Source: Angomonas ambiguus (lineage: Eukaryota > Euglenozoa > Kinetoplastea > Trypanosomatida > Trypanosomatidae). From it: a DNA stretch of 64,000 bases. The stretch covers positions 186,001 to 250,000 of the forward strand of contig JADNSB010000013.1 in NCBI GenBank assembly GCA_019695575.1. The letters run 5' to 3'. This document shows positions 55,466 through 64,000 of this stretch, one piece after another. Each line of letters begins with the position of its first letter. Positions within the stretch are counted from its first letter, which is position 1. The position numbers and the translations under genes were made by a program. The notes beneath the pieces were generated by a model. The model ran no database searches. It had not been told where the DNA came from and saw nothing but the letters and a program-made list of their open reading frames with translations.

Positions 55466-57943
55466 TCACTTGTTGACCAACTCCTTCAATCCTTGCAATA
55501 GAGTGACACTGTTGACTTGTTGGTCCCTTAAATTACTATTCTTGAAGTGTAACTCTACCAACACACACATCTTCGCATTGGCCTCTGCCACACTATTGCA
55601 AAAGGAAGTCACCAGAGAATGATGCATTTGATCCCTCAATTCTATCACCGCTTTACTCCCCATCGCCGGCTTATACAAATCAAGCACCCCAGCGGTAAGT
55701 GCCTTCAGTCGAGTGATCGTAGCACTCGACTCTTCCTTCCACTTTTGATGAAAACGTGTCATTACCTCTCGCACTTCACTCTCCCCCACACTAGCCGGAA
55801 GTACTTTGCTCTCTCGCTGCTCAACACTCGCCAAATAGTCCTTTCCCAGTTTCTCCTCTATCGTTTCCAGGAGCGTGAATAAGTAACTCAAGGAGGCATC
55901 CTTGTGTACGCTAGCGTCACTGCGAATTAACTCGACAATGGCGTTCTGCACACTGCATTGTATCGTTTCTATTGTGGCCTCGGACGCAATAAAAGGGGTT
56001 GTCTCTTTGTTTTTATCGACCAGTGATTCCGGCATTGGATTTCGGAGGGAAAGCTGGAGAAGGGAGTAGTTAAAAAAGAACACATTGTTGCACAGAAAGA
56101 GAGACTGGGCGAGACGGCTTTTGTGTCGCTTTGCCAACGGGTGAAGGAACTGAAGAAAGGCGGAAATGGACTGAGTGTTATACTGCTGAATATTCGGGTC
56201 GTATATGTCGGTAGAGCCACCGCTGAAGGTTTCGCACCGAAACGGAGCGGTGTTGAGTAGCTCCAGCTGGCCCAAGGTGTCGAACACACGGCTGAGCACT
56301 GGATGGGGTCCGAGGGTGAGAAGATAACCTTTACCGACATTCAACAGCTGCGCAGATGCGGCGTCATCGGGTGAGGATTGAAACGTAGACAGCGTTACAC
56401 TCTTCAACACCTCTACCACCTGTGTATCGTTGCGAATAAAAGAACGTGTATTCTTTTTCAGAGCGGCCTTTGTGACTTCCAAGAGTCCGCTGAGTAATAG
56501 GAGCGGTATTGGATCTAACGAGGTACACAAGTACTGTTTCGCGATTTCCAAAAATCTCAGACAAGACAGCACCGAGGTCCGATGTAGCACCTGCGCGACT
56601 TCCTGCGGCAGTACATCCTCCATGGCCTGAATGGATCGACCTAACACGCTGGAGGCAATTTTCTCCGCCGCACTAAAATCCCCCGTCTCGACATTATCAC
56701 TGGGAACATCAAAAAAGTTGTGAATGAAACGGCACTCCGAGGCACTTATATTGACGAGCTGTTGCCAAAAGAAAGCGAAGCGCCAGGTCCAGCTATCACA
56801 CCCGTCTAACTGATTGCGGACCTTCTCATCAAAGTTCAACTTCCCATACCGCACCCGTACCTCTCGCAGTGGGAGGGTGTTGTCCTCAAACGTTGACTCC
56901 CTCAAGGAACGTATAGGGGAGGAGCCGTCCACGGTGCGGACATGTTGGCTCACACTTCGATCTCGCATAGAGAGTGTCTTGCCCGGGAACGAAAGGGGTA
57001 CCGGCTGTACTTGACAGCCCTTGGGGGAGCCGGGGTCACGATTGGATAAGATGTCATGGAGGTCCTCCGAGGTGAGGATGGGGTTCAGTGGGTGGGCGTG
57101 AACTTCAGCCGCCTCGGTGACGGTTTTGACGGCGGAGCGGAGGTGGCGATTGTAAAGGGCGGACATAATGTTCACATACTGCTTGGTAATCTCTTGGGCC
57201 ACTGGGGGGTTATACAGCATTAAGAAACGATACGCGTATTGAGAACTTTGCTCCAACGATTGCTGTGCCGTCTCCACTTCTGCCAGTGACGCACAAGACG
57301 ACAACGCTTCAAACTTCTTTGTCAAGTAGCGGTGCAGCTTATCCCCCGCCTTACGAGCCGCAGATTTTAGTTTGGGTCGTAGTTCATTGTCTACGGCAGA
57401 GCCCTGAAGGGCTTTATTTTTTGATAAAAACGATAATTTGTGATCAATCTCACGAAGACTCGTGAGAAAGGAACGATCCACCTCTTTATTGGCGATGTCC
57501 TCGCAGAATACATCACACTCTTGTAACGCCGCATAGACTTCGTGAATCTTGGCACTCACTTGGCGGCGGTGGGAAACACTTCGCACGAGCACCTCTGTGT
57601 TTTGCTGCATGAGTACAATGTCATTCGCGGAGTCCTCCAGGTTTCTCAGAAATGTGACAATTTCCTCCTCGAATCCTTCAATTTTTTTATCACACTCGTT
57701 CAACTCATTGTAGAGTTTCACAATGTTGTCCGCTTGACGTGTGTGATCCCCGATGTAGTTGTCACATAAATGACGCAGTTCGGTGTCGTGCTGCTCTACA
57801 ATACTGTTTATACTCTCTTGAGACCGTAGGTACTTGGAAAACGACTCCTCTTCTGAAGAATCAGCCTTCATCATGGCCTCAATTTCCTCTATTTCTTTCA
57901 GTGCCTGTTCGGCTACATCGGAAGCACCCTGACCTACGTTCAT
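55466..57943 (-). CDS. VPS52: GARP/EARP complex subunit VPS52
   Basis: An 825-aa tethering-complex protein acting in endosome-to-Golgi return. The N-terminal 110 residues are coiled coil (EQALKEIEEIEAMMK; LYNELNECDKKIEGFEEEIV). The Vps52 core follows: HRRQVSAKIHEVYAALQE, DRSFLTSLREIDHKLSFL, then KSAARKAGDKLHRYLTKKF, then QSSQYAYRFLMLYNPPVAQE and YVNIMSALYNRHLRSAV, in the order of human VPS52. The C-terminal half is all-helical as in CATCHR-family tethers. Length is close to the human protein (723 aa). No partner subunits (VPS51, 53, 54) are in the window. Confidence 0.87.
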   Translation of the reverse strand: MNVGQGASDVAEQALKEIEEIEAMMKADSSEEESFSKYLRSQESINSIVEQHDTELRHLCDNYIGDHTRQADNIVKLYNELNECDKKIEGFEEEIVTFLRNLEDSANDIVLMQQNTEVLVRSVSHRRQVSAKIHEVYAALQECDVFCEDIANKEVDRSFLTSLREIDHKLSFLSKNKALQGSAVDNELRPKLKSAARKAGDKLHRYLTKKFEALSSCASLAEVETAQQSLEQSSQYAYRFLMLYNPPVAQEITKQYVNIMSALYNRHLRSAVKTVTEAAEVHAHPLNPILTSEDLHDILSNRDPGSPKGCQVQPVPLSFPGKTLSMRDRSVSQHVRTVDGSSPIRSLRESTFEDNTLPLREVRVRYGKLNFDEKVRNQLDGCDSWTWRFAFFWQQLVNISASECRFIHNFFDVPSDNVETGDFSAAEKIASSVLGRSIQAMEDVLPQEVAQVLHRTSVLSCLRFLEIAKQYLCTSLDPIPLLLLSGLLEVTKAALKKNTRSFIRNDTQVVEVLKSVTLSTFQSSPDDAASAQLLNVGKGYLLTLGPHPVLSRVFDTLGQLELLNTAPFRCETFSGGSTDIYDPNIQQYNTQSISAFLQFLHPLAKRHKSRLAQSLFLCNNVFFFNYSLLQLSLRNPMPESLVDKNKETTPFIASEATIETIQCSVQNAIVELIRSDASVHKDASLSYLFTLLETIEEKLGKDYLASVEQRESKVLPASVGESEVREVMTRFHQKWKEESSATITRLKALTAGVLDLYKPAMGSKAVIELRDQMHHSLVTSFCNSVAEANAKMCVLVELHFKNSNLRDQQVNSVTLLQGLKELVNK

Positions 57944-58258
57944 TTCCTTTTTTTTTTCTTATTCTTTCTTTTTGTATTGTTAACCTTTCTACTACTAATT
58001 TTTCGGTAACTAAACATTATAATGGAGAAAGAGAAAACCAGAAAAATAGATTATTAAAAAGAAACAAAACATACATCGTATACAGATTCGCCAGTCACTG
58101 CTGTTTCTAATTGGAAAATACCGAAAGAAAACTCTGTGTACGCACTGGCACACATATGTAGGGCTACCAAGAAAAAAAAAAAGTTAAAAATGCGTTATGG
58201 GTAAAAATCGTACTTGTAACCGTAGAGAGTGTAAAAAAAAAAAAGCAACTAACACCAG
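57944..58258. other. Intergenic region, no gene seen
   Basis: 315 bp of AT-rich sequence. Unlike most spacers, T-runs lie on the plus strand at its left end (57949-57975) next to the VPS52 start. No gene was recognised. Confidence 0.5.
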
Positions 58259-59932
58259 TTATGATGAACTTCCTAAAGAGGTATTAGCCTCACTAGCATT
58301 GCCACAGGCAAGAAGTATCTCCGCATACCCCTCCTTGGTGATTTGCATAATCATTGCATCCTGCACTACACGACAGCTAAAAGAAGGGACGAACAAGTCC
58401 GTCGTCAGCGCATCCTGGCCAATCAGAGACCAACTGGACATCTCCAACGCAATAGCCTCTTTACCCGCAAATACCTCGACTCGTCCAGAAATAATCAATG
58501 TGAATACGTTGGACGGGACACCCTCCCGGTACAACCACACGTTTTGCTTATCCTCGTGGTCGAGACCTCTGGCATCGGAGGGGGCGTGAACGCGGTAGAC
58601 ACTCGCGAAGGAGGTGATGGCCTGGGCGAGGGCGGCGCCGTCCTTCATATTGAGCTCCGGCATCGACTCGCACAAGAACAGAGCACACGCCTTGGTTTGA
58701 TTTTGGTTCAGATGTATTCTTCTCGAGCACTTGGCGTTTAATCCGACCTGTCGCTTCCCTGCGACAGGGATGGGGGTGTTGGTGATTTGATTCATGCTGT
58801 GGGGGGCCACGTCGTATTCGTCAAAAATTTCACTGTGAATCAGCTCTTCTATAATGTCCTCCATGGTCACCAGTCCCTTGACCTCGTAGTAAGGGTCTCC
58901 ATGGGGGCGTTGCTGCACCTCTTGCACCAATGCAATGTGGGACTTGCCAGTTTGGAAATATTTAAGCATGGAGATTAGTTTCGTCTCGGATGGGATAATA
59001 TGGCAACGACGGTTGTAAAACTTTACCAGAAGAAGCACTTTGGTGTTTTCCTGCGGGTTCGCCATGAGCAAATCCTTCGCGAACAACACCCCTATAATGT
59101 TGTTCTTGGAACCCTGATATACTGGGATACGACTGTGACCGCGCTCTGAGATGAGCTGAATCACCTCCTCGCTGAGTCGCTCGTTCGCCTCCAGCATCAG
59201 TACGTCGCTGATAGGGGTCATCACCTCCTCCACAGTCTTCTCGTGGAGTTCCATGGCGCCCACCATCAGGTCCACCTCGCCGGCCTGAATACCAGACTCC
59301 CCACTGCGTGCGGCGTGCATAAACATGAGCTTTTTCAGCTCATTTCGTTCATAAATTTGACTAGGATCTTTACCAATCGTCTTATCCAGAATGTAACTTA
59401 GCGGTTTACAAATGGGCCAAAACAGAATCACGAAAAATTTCACAATTGGGGCCGACTTTGACCCGACCTGAAGCGCATGAGCAGACATCACGGCCTGTGG
59501 AATCACCTCCCCTCCCAGTGTGGTGAGAGCGGTGGAGATGACGGTGGCCATCCAACCGTGAATGTGAGAGTCTGTGATTTGTGCAATCAACGTATTAACC
59601 ATGACGTTACCCAAAATAAGAGTGCACAACAGTTGGTTGCCGAGCTGGCGAATCGGTAAAATCTTAGCCGCATACGTCTTATCCGGCTCTGAACCGCTGT
59701 CGGCGATAATTTCCAGAGATAGGGTATCCAGTCCTAACAGGGCAAGGGTCAATCCCGCAAAGAGAGCGGCAAAGAGCAACAAGATGGTATCTGCAATGAT
59801 CAAAAAGGCCCACTGACTACCCGGAGTGCTTTCACCCTCTCCTTCATTGGTTTCCCCATCTTCAGAGGACCGGGCAATCGAAACGGACAGGAAGAAGATG
59901 AAAAGAATGGCGAAAATATACCTATTGATCAT
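58259..59932 (-). CDS. CNNM-type transporter: DUF21, CBS pair and cyclic-nucleotide-binding-like domain
   Basis: A 557-aa membrane protein of the CNNM/CorC (ancient conserved domain) family, linked to Mg2+ transport. A signal peptide (about 1-22) is followed by DUF21 (about 40-200) with membrane helices (FAALFAGLTLALLGLD; LGNVMVNTLIAQI; TTLGGEVIPQAVMSAHAL). Then comes the CBS pair (about 220-370; TVEEVMTPISDVLML, RIPVYQGSKNNIIGVLFAKD, ALVQEV, VKGLVTMEDIIEELI). The C-terminus (about 400-540) has the cNMP-binding-like fold (NVFTLIISGRVEVFAGKEAI), as in human CNNM proteins, where it does not bind nucleotides. The GEVIPQ motif matches the G-E-[IV]-x-P signature of the DUF21 core. Confidence 0.9.
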   Translation of the reverse strand: MINRYIFAILFIFFLSVSIARSSEDGETNEGEGESTPGSQWAFLIIADTILLLFAALFAGLTLALLGLDTLSLEIIADSGSEPDKTYAAKILPIRQLGNQLLCTLILGNVMVNTLIAQITDSHIHGWMATVISTALTTLGGEVIPQAVMSAHALQVGSKSAPIVKFFVILFWPICKPLSYILDKTIGKDPSQIYERNELKKLMFMHAARSGESGIQAGEVDLMVGAMELHEKTVEEVMTPISDVLMLEANERLSEEVIQLISERGHSRIPVYQGSKNNIIGVLFAKDLLMANPQENTKVLLLVKFYNRRCHIIPSETKLISMLKYFQTGKSHIALVQEVQQRPHGDPYYEVKGLVTMEDIIEELIHSEIFDEYDVAPHSMNQITNTPIPVAGKRQVGLNAKCSRRIHLNQNQTKACALFLCESMPELNMKDGAALAQAITSFASVYRVHAPSDARGLDHEDKQNVWLYREGVPSNVFTLIISGRVEVFAGKEAIALEMSSWSLIGQDALTTDLFVPSFSCRVVQDAMIMQITKEGYAEILLACGNASEANTSLGSSS

Positions 59933-60291
59933 AGTGTAGATGTATTTCCTAGGGAAAAGAATAAAACAGAAAGAGAAAAAAAAGAAGCTTTAGAAAAGAA
60001 ATGAGGGGAAAAATAATAATATTTGCATTTGTACAAGTTGAAAGTCCAAAAAACCAAAAAGACATCCAGTACCAAAAAAAAAAAAAAAGTTGCTTCAACA
60101 GATTCTCTACTGTTAAACGTAACGAGAGAAAAATGAACGAAAAAAAAATAATAATAATTGAATGCAGCTAACGAAAAAAATACCTGCTACACTCAAAAAC
60201 AAAAAGAAAAAAATGAAAAAGAGAAAATAAACAATACAAGGCAGAAAGAAACATAAAAAAAAAAAAAAACTTCATATCTCGTCAAGGTTTA
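59933..60291. other. Intergenic region, no gene seen
   Basis: 359 bp, strongly A-rich on the plus strand with runs of 14-15 A near 60074 and 60256. It is the splice region of the CNNM gene and the 3'UTR of the following gene in mRNA sense. Confidence 0.5.
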
Positions 60292-63093
60292 CTACCTTGA
60301 GATGATGTCGCGAAGGAGCGCTTTCCCAGTCTCTGAATTGAGTAATTTCCTGAGTGCCTCTGCGGTTGCATTCTCGTCTTTGGGTGTACTGGCCTCTTTC
60401 CTATGACTGGAAGATGGCTTTATCACACCAGATGTTAAGGAACCCAACTCGTAATCCCCACCATTGTCTCCGGTGATGGAGGAGAGGGTTCTCCTTCCAA
60501 ACCCGCTAAGAGAGGCGGGACGCGGAGGGGCAGGGGGCATGTCGGAGGGTAAAGCTGGTTTTCTCTGTGTGTATGCCGGTGACGTTTTTCGGGGGGATTC
60601 CAGAGGCTTCCGTTTAAAGGAAGATACAGGTAGGCGACTGCGAGTTTGTGTGTCCTCGTTGACTTCGGAAAATGAAAACAGTCCGTGTGGAGATTTATTA
60701 TAGTCCACTGTGTCGTCCGACTTATCCGTGGGGGGTGGGGTGGCAGGCCGTCGAGGAGTCTCTGGCGCTGTCCTTGGGACCACCCGCGGGCGAGGAACTT
60801 GGGGCGGCTTGGGAGAGGGAGTGGTGGTTTGCGTATCTTTAAAGTCGTTGAGCAACTGCTCAAATATGTCCGGCATACCCTCTGGGGTGCTCTCTTCCAC
60901 CTCCGCTTCGTCTCCAGCTTTCTTTTCTGGGTTCGTTTTCGGTGGTGGGGTCGGAGCCTCCGTCTTCACCACGGGGGTGTGTTTCCTTCTCTCTACTTCC
61001 GGGGGTACTGAGTGTTCCGCAGCGGCTGACACGTTAGTCTCCTCCTTCTGTGTCGTGGAAGGGGTGGCGGTGTACGGTGCGACGCTGGTGGTCACGGACC
61101 CGATCCACTGCTCCGGTCCGAGGGTGCATGTCAGCTGTTCTAACAAACGTTGCTTCCCCCCGTAGGAGAGAGTGTGTAACTTCGCTGGTGTCTCCAACAA
61201 TGCCTTTAAATCCATATAAGGTACACCAGCAGTCCCCCCACGTGGGACAGGGGTAAGATCGTGATGCGCTCCATTCAGCAAGGAAAGATACCGGGCTATG
61301 CGCAACGTCAACGAGTGTTGACGCTGCCCTTGTTTATTTTCTCCGTAGGCGTCCACGAACTGTCTCAGCTTTTCCACAGCGTCTCCATCCCTGACCTCGT
61401 GGAGTAAGTGCTTCACCGTCACCGCGTCTTCAATTAGTCGATTGAGACAACGGTCACTGGTATGTTCCACACGTAGAAATAATTTTCGATTAATGAATTC
61501 GCCACCCCATTTATGAATCTCTTCCTCATGAAACGACCATGGAAATCCAGTGTAATGGAGAAGAAGTTCAAGGTCGCACATAACACAACCACTTTTAGAA
61601 CGGAGGGAGAGAAGGAGTCGCTTTACCACTTCGGATGTGGAGTCGGAAACCGGCGACTCGGTCAAAACGATACGTATTGGTAACCCTTCCAGGTCAGACG
61701 GACTCGTCGTGGAGACCCACACCATCGGTGTCGTATCGAGGTGGTTCGAAGGGAGCAAGTTAAGTAGAGCAACTTTCACCTTGTCATTAGGTGCCTCGGC
61801 GAGAACGCACACATACTGCCCCGAATCCATCCCGTTTGTTTCCTTCAAACACGGAAGTAGTTCCCCCTCCGGTAGTTGCCGTACTAGATAGTCCCCACAG
61901 TAGGTCCACCGAGGACAATAAGGTTGTTTCGACGCTTCCCGTAAAAGACCAGACTCACGAATACAGTAGACCGAATCCGATTCCCCAGCCCGTGGATGGC
62001 TAAAGAAAGGAGACCGTCTTACCAAGTCCAGTCCACCGCCGTCGTCATTACCACTACCCGATACCGTTTGGTGGTCCACCACGAAGGATAACTCCGGTTG
62101 ACCCAAAAGCGCCCGAAAAGAACCGAATCGCTCCCTCAAAAAGTGAGTCATTGAACTTTCCTTCGTCTCCTCCGAGTCGTTTAGCGAGCGCATGTACTCC
62201 ACAAATCGCTTCTCTACCTGTTCCATCGGTACAAAAAAGGTTGGTAGAATGGCACTTAACGTCTCTATAGCGGAATTCATCTTTGCTTTATCGTTCAATA
62301 TGCTGTAGTGTCTGTCCCCACTTCCGTAGAAACGACCTAGGGAGGCGTTGGGACAGCTGGTTTGTACAGAGAGTTGGTTCTTTGATTTTAGCCTCAACAA
62401 TTGTCCATCGGCGGACTTCTCTACCGCCTTTGCATACTCCTCTTTGGATAAATCGCTCCATTCCAAAAGCGTGGTACCTCTAGCCGTGAAGTCGATGGAA
62501 TAAAACACCCCTTGAACCACACGAAACGGAACATAAAAGGTAGGGAGTGTTTGAAGCAGCGCCGTCCATCGGTCACATCCTTCTCTTTCCTTGTCCCCTA
62601 TAGAGGAGGGGTGGGTGGAGGGGAGTAGGTAGGAGATCAGTTCTCGAGACACATGATGACTCCACTCCACACTCACACGACGCATGCACTCCGGGGCGGA
62701 CTTCTCTTCCTCCGCCGAGTGCCGCAGTCGACGCACCTCCTCAGGAGACATGTTTCTCACGGAAAGAAAAATAGGGTACAATTGCAGAAGACTCGTTGTA
62801 AACCACGGCAGAGGGACCAAAGGAGACTTTCCTTTGAGTTGAGACTTGTCGTAAAGCGAACCGATCGTGATAGAGTCGCGGGAGGACTCTGTTTCGGTTT
62901 CCTGATACATCAGTTGAAGTAGATGGGTCATGGACAGCTGAGGTAGTGTCTCCAACTTTTGCTGTCTCAGATAGAGGACTAGTACCTCTTTTGGAATAAG
63001 TGACACACCAACAGATTCGTCTCCGTGAGAAGAAGTTTTCAGAGACACTCGCTGAAGCCCCCACGACAACAAGAAACGGTAACTTCGAAACAT
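60292..63093 (-). CDS. Large putative mitochondrial protein with repeated LPTF-VP modules
   Basis: A 933-aa protein. The N-terminus (MFRSYRFLLSWGLQRVSLKT) is a plausible mitochondrial presequence. The N-terminal third has a repeated helix-turn element: LLQLYPIFLSVRNM (102-115), LLQTLPTFYVPFRVV (179-193) and LSAILPTFFVPMEQV (279-293), each following a similar helical section. This suggests three copies of one small fold, possibly winged-helix-like. The middle (about 350-680) looks globular; the last 240 residues are Pro/Thr/Arg-rich except for a C-terminal helix (ALRKLLNSETGKALLRDIIS). Candidates are kinetoplast RNA-editing or RNA-processing complex proteins, but I cannot match it to a named one. 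Confidence 0.78.
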   Translation of the reverse strand: MFRSYRFLLSWGLQRVSLKTSSHGDESVGVSLIPKEVLVLYLRQQKLETLPQLSMTHLLQLMYQETETESSRDSITIGSLYDKSQLKGKSPLVPLPWFTTSLLQLYPIFLSVRNMSPEEVRRLRHSAEEEKSAPECMRRVSVEWSHHVSRELISYLLPSTHPSSIGDKEREGCDRWTALLQTLPTFYVPFRVVQGVFYSIDFTARGTTLLEWSDLSKEEYAKAVEKSADGQLLRLKSKNQLSVQTSCPNASLGRFYGSGDRHYSILNDKAKMNSAIETLSAILPTFFVPMEQVEKRFVEYMRSLNDSEETKESSMTHFLRERFGSFRALLGQPELSFVVDHQTVSGSGNDDGGGLDLVRRSPFFSHPRAGESDSVYCIRESGLLREASKQPYCPRWTYCGDYLVRQLPEGELLPCLKETNGMDSGQYVCVLAEAPNDKVKVALLNLLPSNHLDTTPMVWVSTTSPSDLEGLPIRIVLTESPVSDSTSEVVKRLLLSLRSKSGCVMCDLELLLHYTGFPWSFHEEEIHKWGGEFINRKLFLRVEHTSDRCLNRLIEDAVTVKHLLHEVRDGDAVEKLRQFVDAYGENKQGQRQHSLTLRIARYLSLLNGAHHDLTPVPRGGTAGVPYMDLKALLETPAKLHTLSYGGKQRLLEQLTCTLGPEQWIGSVTTSVAPYTATPSTTQKEETNVSAAAEHSVPPEVERRKHTPVVKTEAPTPPPKTNPEKKAGDEAEVEESTPEGMPDIFEQLLNDFKDTQTTTPSPKPPQVPRPRVVPRTAPETPRRPATPPPTDKSDDTVDYNKSPHGLFSFSEVNEDTQTRSRLPVSSFKRKPLESPRKTSPAYTQRKPALPSDMPPAPPRPASLSGFGRRTLSSITGDNGGDYELGSLTSGVIKPSSSHRKEASTPKDENATAEALRKLLNSETGKALLRDIISR

Positions 63094-63157
63094 ATCCGTC
63101 CCTCCAGGAATGGTATATTTTTATCTAGGTTTATTATTCACACCATGATGGGTAAAA

Positions 63158-63160
<3 letters not shown>

Positions 63161-63190
<30 letters not shown>
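63161..63190. repeat. (GA)n microsatellite
   Basis: About 15 GA units on the plus strand, 68 bases upstream of the start of the 933-aa gene, so a (TC)n pyrimidine tract in the mRNA sense. It very probably serves as the polypyrimidine tract for trans-splicing of that gene. Confidence 0.85.
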
Positions 63191-63193
<3 letters not shown>

Positions 63194-63304
63194 TCCCAAT
63201 CAAAAGAAACAAAAACATACAGGAAGAGGGGACTACACGTCAACACCAACAACCGAAAAAAAAAAAGGGAAAGAAAAAAAGATAGTTGGAGTTAAAAAAA
63301 AAAA

Positions 63305-64000
63305 TTATTGTGCAACAAGCAAACGGTTTCTTATGGAGGAGTTACCAGGTGACTCGGCATTCACCACACCAAGTCCACCGTCAAAATACTCACCGTCCTC
63401 TCCGCTGCTGAGGGCTTCCGAAGAGGATTCCCGGCGAGGAATCAACATGTGAAGTGGAGAGATGGATTTCCAGAACGAAGAGGGATTATCATCAGAGAAA
63501 AGGGCAGAGAGGAAAGAGTGGGCATTGCTCTGATGAATACGAAGTACAGTGGTACGTTGAAGTTGAAGCAGATCTGGGAACCAACTCGCCTTCGTCGAGG
63601 CATAAATGGCCAAGGACAACGCTATCAATCCCAGCAGTGCGATGTACTCCAGATAGAACTTTGGATTTCGAAGTAATTCGAGAAACGTTTGATTGGCCAG
63701 AGTGCTCTGAGCGGTAGCAGAAAAACACCAGAAACAGGATATGACGGAGAAGGCAAAACAAGTCCAATGAGCAAAGTTAATACTGTGCGATTCCGTCAAC
63801 ACGGTGTAGGTGTGAATAGTAACGATAGAAAAATAAGCACTGTAAAAGTCACCATCCCGGTCCAACGTTCTTCCCTTTACCAGTGTACCACCACTACCCG
63901 TATGAAAAAGTTTCGATACGTAAAAAATAACAGTTCCGTGTAGTATGGCACGGAGGACATAACCATAGAATGTGGTGGCGTTGAGGTACCTCCCCCTTTG
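63305..64000 (-). CDS. P4-type ATPase (phospholipid flippase), C-terminal part, cut by window edge
   Basis: The frame is open from the stop at 63305 to the right edge, giving about 231 codons; the 5' part lies outside the window. The sequence RYLNATTFYGYVLRAILHGT, then VIFYVSKLF, then DFYSAYFSIVTIHTYTVLTES matches the P4-ATPase region around membrane helices 7-8 (the N-x-x-x-F-x-x-W-x-x-x-A pattern and the VTxxLxLET strand). Further helices follow (FAFSVISCFWCFSATAQS; FYLEYIALLGLIALSLAIYAS). The SWFPDLLQLQ stretch and a basic/Ser-rich cytosolic tail end the protein. P4-ATPases move aminophospholipids to the cytosolic leaflet. The catalytic DKTG region is not in this window. Confidence 0.82.
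   Translation of the reverse strand, partial: QRGRYLNATTFYGYVLRAILHGTVIFYVSKLFHTGSGGTLVKGRTLDRDGDFYSAYFSIVTIHTYTVLTESHSINFAHWTCFAFSVISCFWCFSATAQSTLANQTFLELLRNPKFYLEYIALLGLIALSLAIYASTKASWFPDLLQLQRTTVLRIHQSNAHSFLSALFSDDNPSSFWKSISPLHMLIPRRESSSEALSSGEDGEYFDGGLGVVNAESPGNSSIRNRLLVAQ

Noticed and set aside
1-64000. Transposons, retroelements, CRISPR arrays
   Set aside because: No transposase, reverse transcriptase or repeat-spacer pattern was found; the only large repeat is the L3 array.

Overview
The window is a gene-dense piece of kinetoplastid nuclear chromosome, most likely from a trypanosomatid. All 39 protein genes I support lie on the minus strand, none shows an intron, and the spacers are mostly 200-500 bp, AT-rich and full of homopolymers. 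In the mRNA sense many spacers hold a pyrimidine tract followed by AG, as expected for spliced-leader trans-splicing of one polycistronic transcript running right to left. Ribosomal protein L3 reads like known trypanosomatid L3. A serine O-acetyltransferase gene is present, which as I recall argues against Trypanosoma brucei. The spacers are more AT-rich than I would expect for Leishmania. I cannot name the genus.

From right to left (direction of transcription): a P4-ATPase cut by the window edge; a large putative mitochondrial protein; a CNNM-type transporter; VPS52; the diflavin reductase NDOR1/Tah18 with an apparent 3'-terminal frameshift; a WD40 protein; an unknown aromatic/Arg-Ser-rich protein; eIF3g; a membrane J-protein; a PH-like protein; a GPI16/PIG-T-like GPI transamidase subunit; then a codon-optimised 202-aa protein with an HNPY motif. 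It is followed by a 3.7-kb gene-free AT-rich stretch, probably a giant 3'UTR. Next come Bud23, a thioredoxin-like protein, a disordered protein with internal repeats, a PPP phosphatase, eS19, SRP68, a cytosolic carboxypeptidase, serine acetyltransferase and mitochondrial bL33. A tandem array of three L3 genes (1,489-bp period) follows; its last copy is fused in frame to a PDZ-like tail. The left third holds a patatin-like lipase, many conserved unknowns and several cilium-linked genes: NME7, CEP41, a TTBK/CK1-like kinase ending in a CaaX box, and CFAP418. A mitochondrial carrier lies at the left edge.

The themes are translation and ribosome biogenesis (L3, eS19, eIF3g, Bud23, SRP68, bL33m), flagellum and tubulin modification (CEP41, a CCP-type deglutamylase, NME7, CFAP418) and membrane biology (GPI16, P4-ATPase, VPS52, CNNM). 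I saw no rRNA, tRNA, transposon, retroelement or CRISPR array. The observations most worth following are the HNPY protein with its giant 3'UTR, the L3-PDZ fusion, the prenylatable kinase, and the NDOR1 frameshift. All family assignments come from reading motifs by eye; no database search was run.
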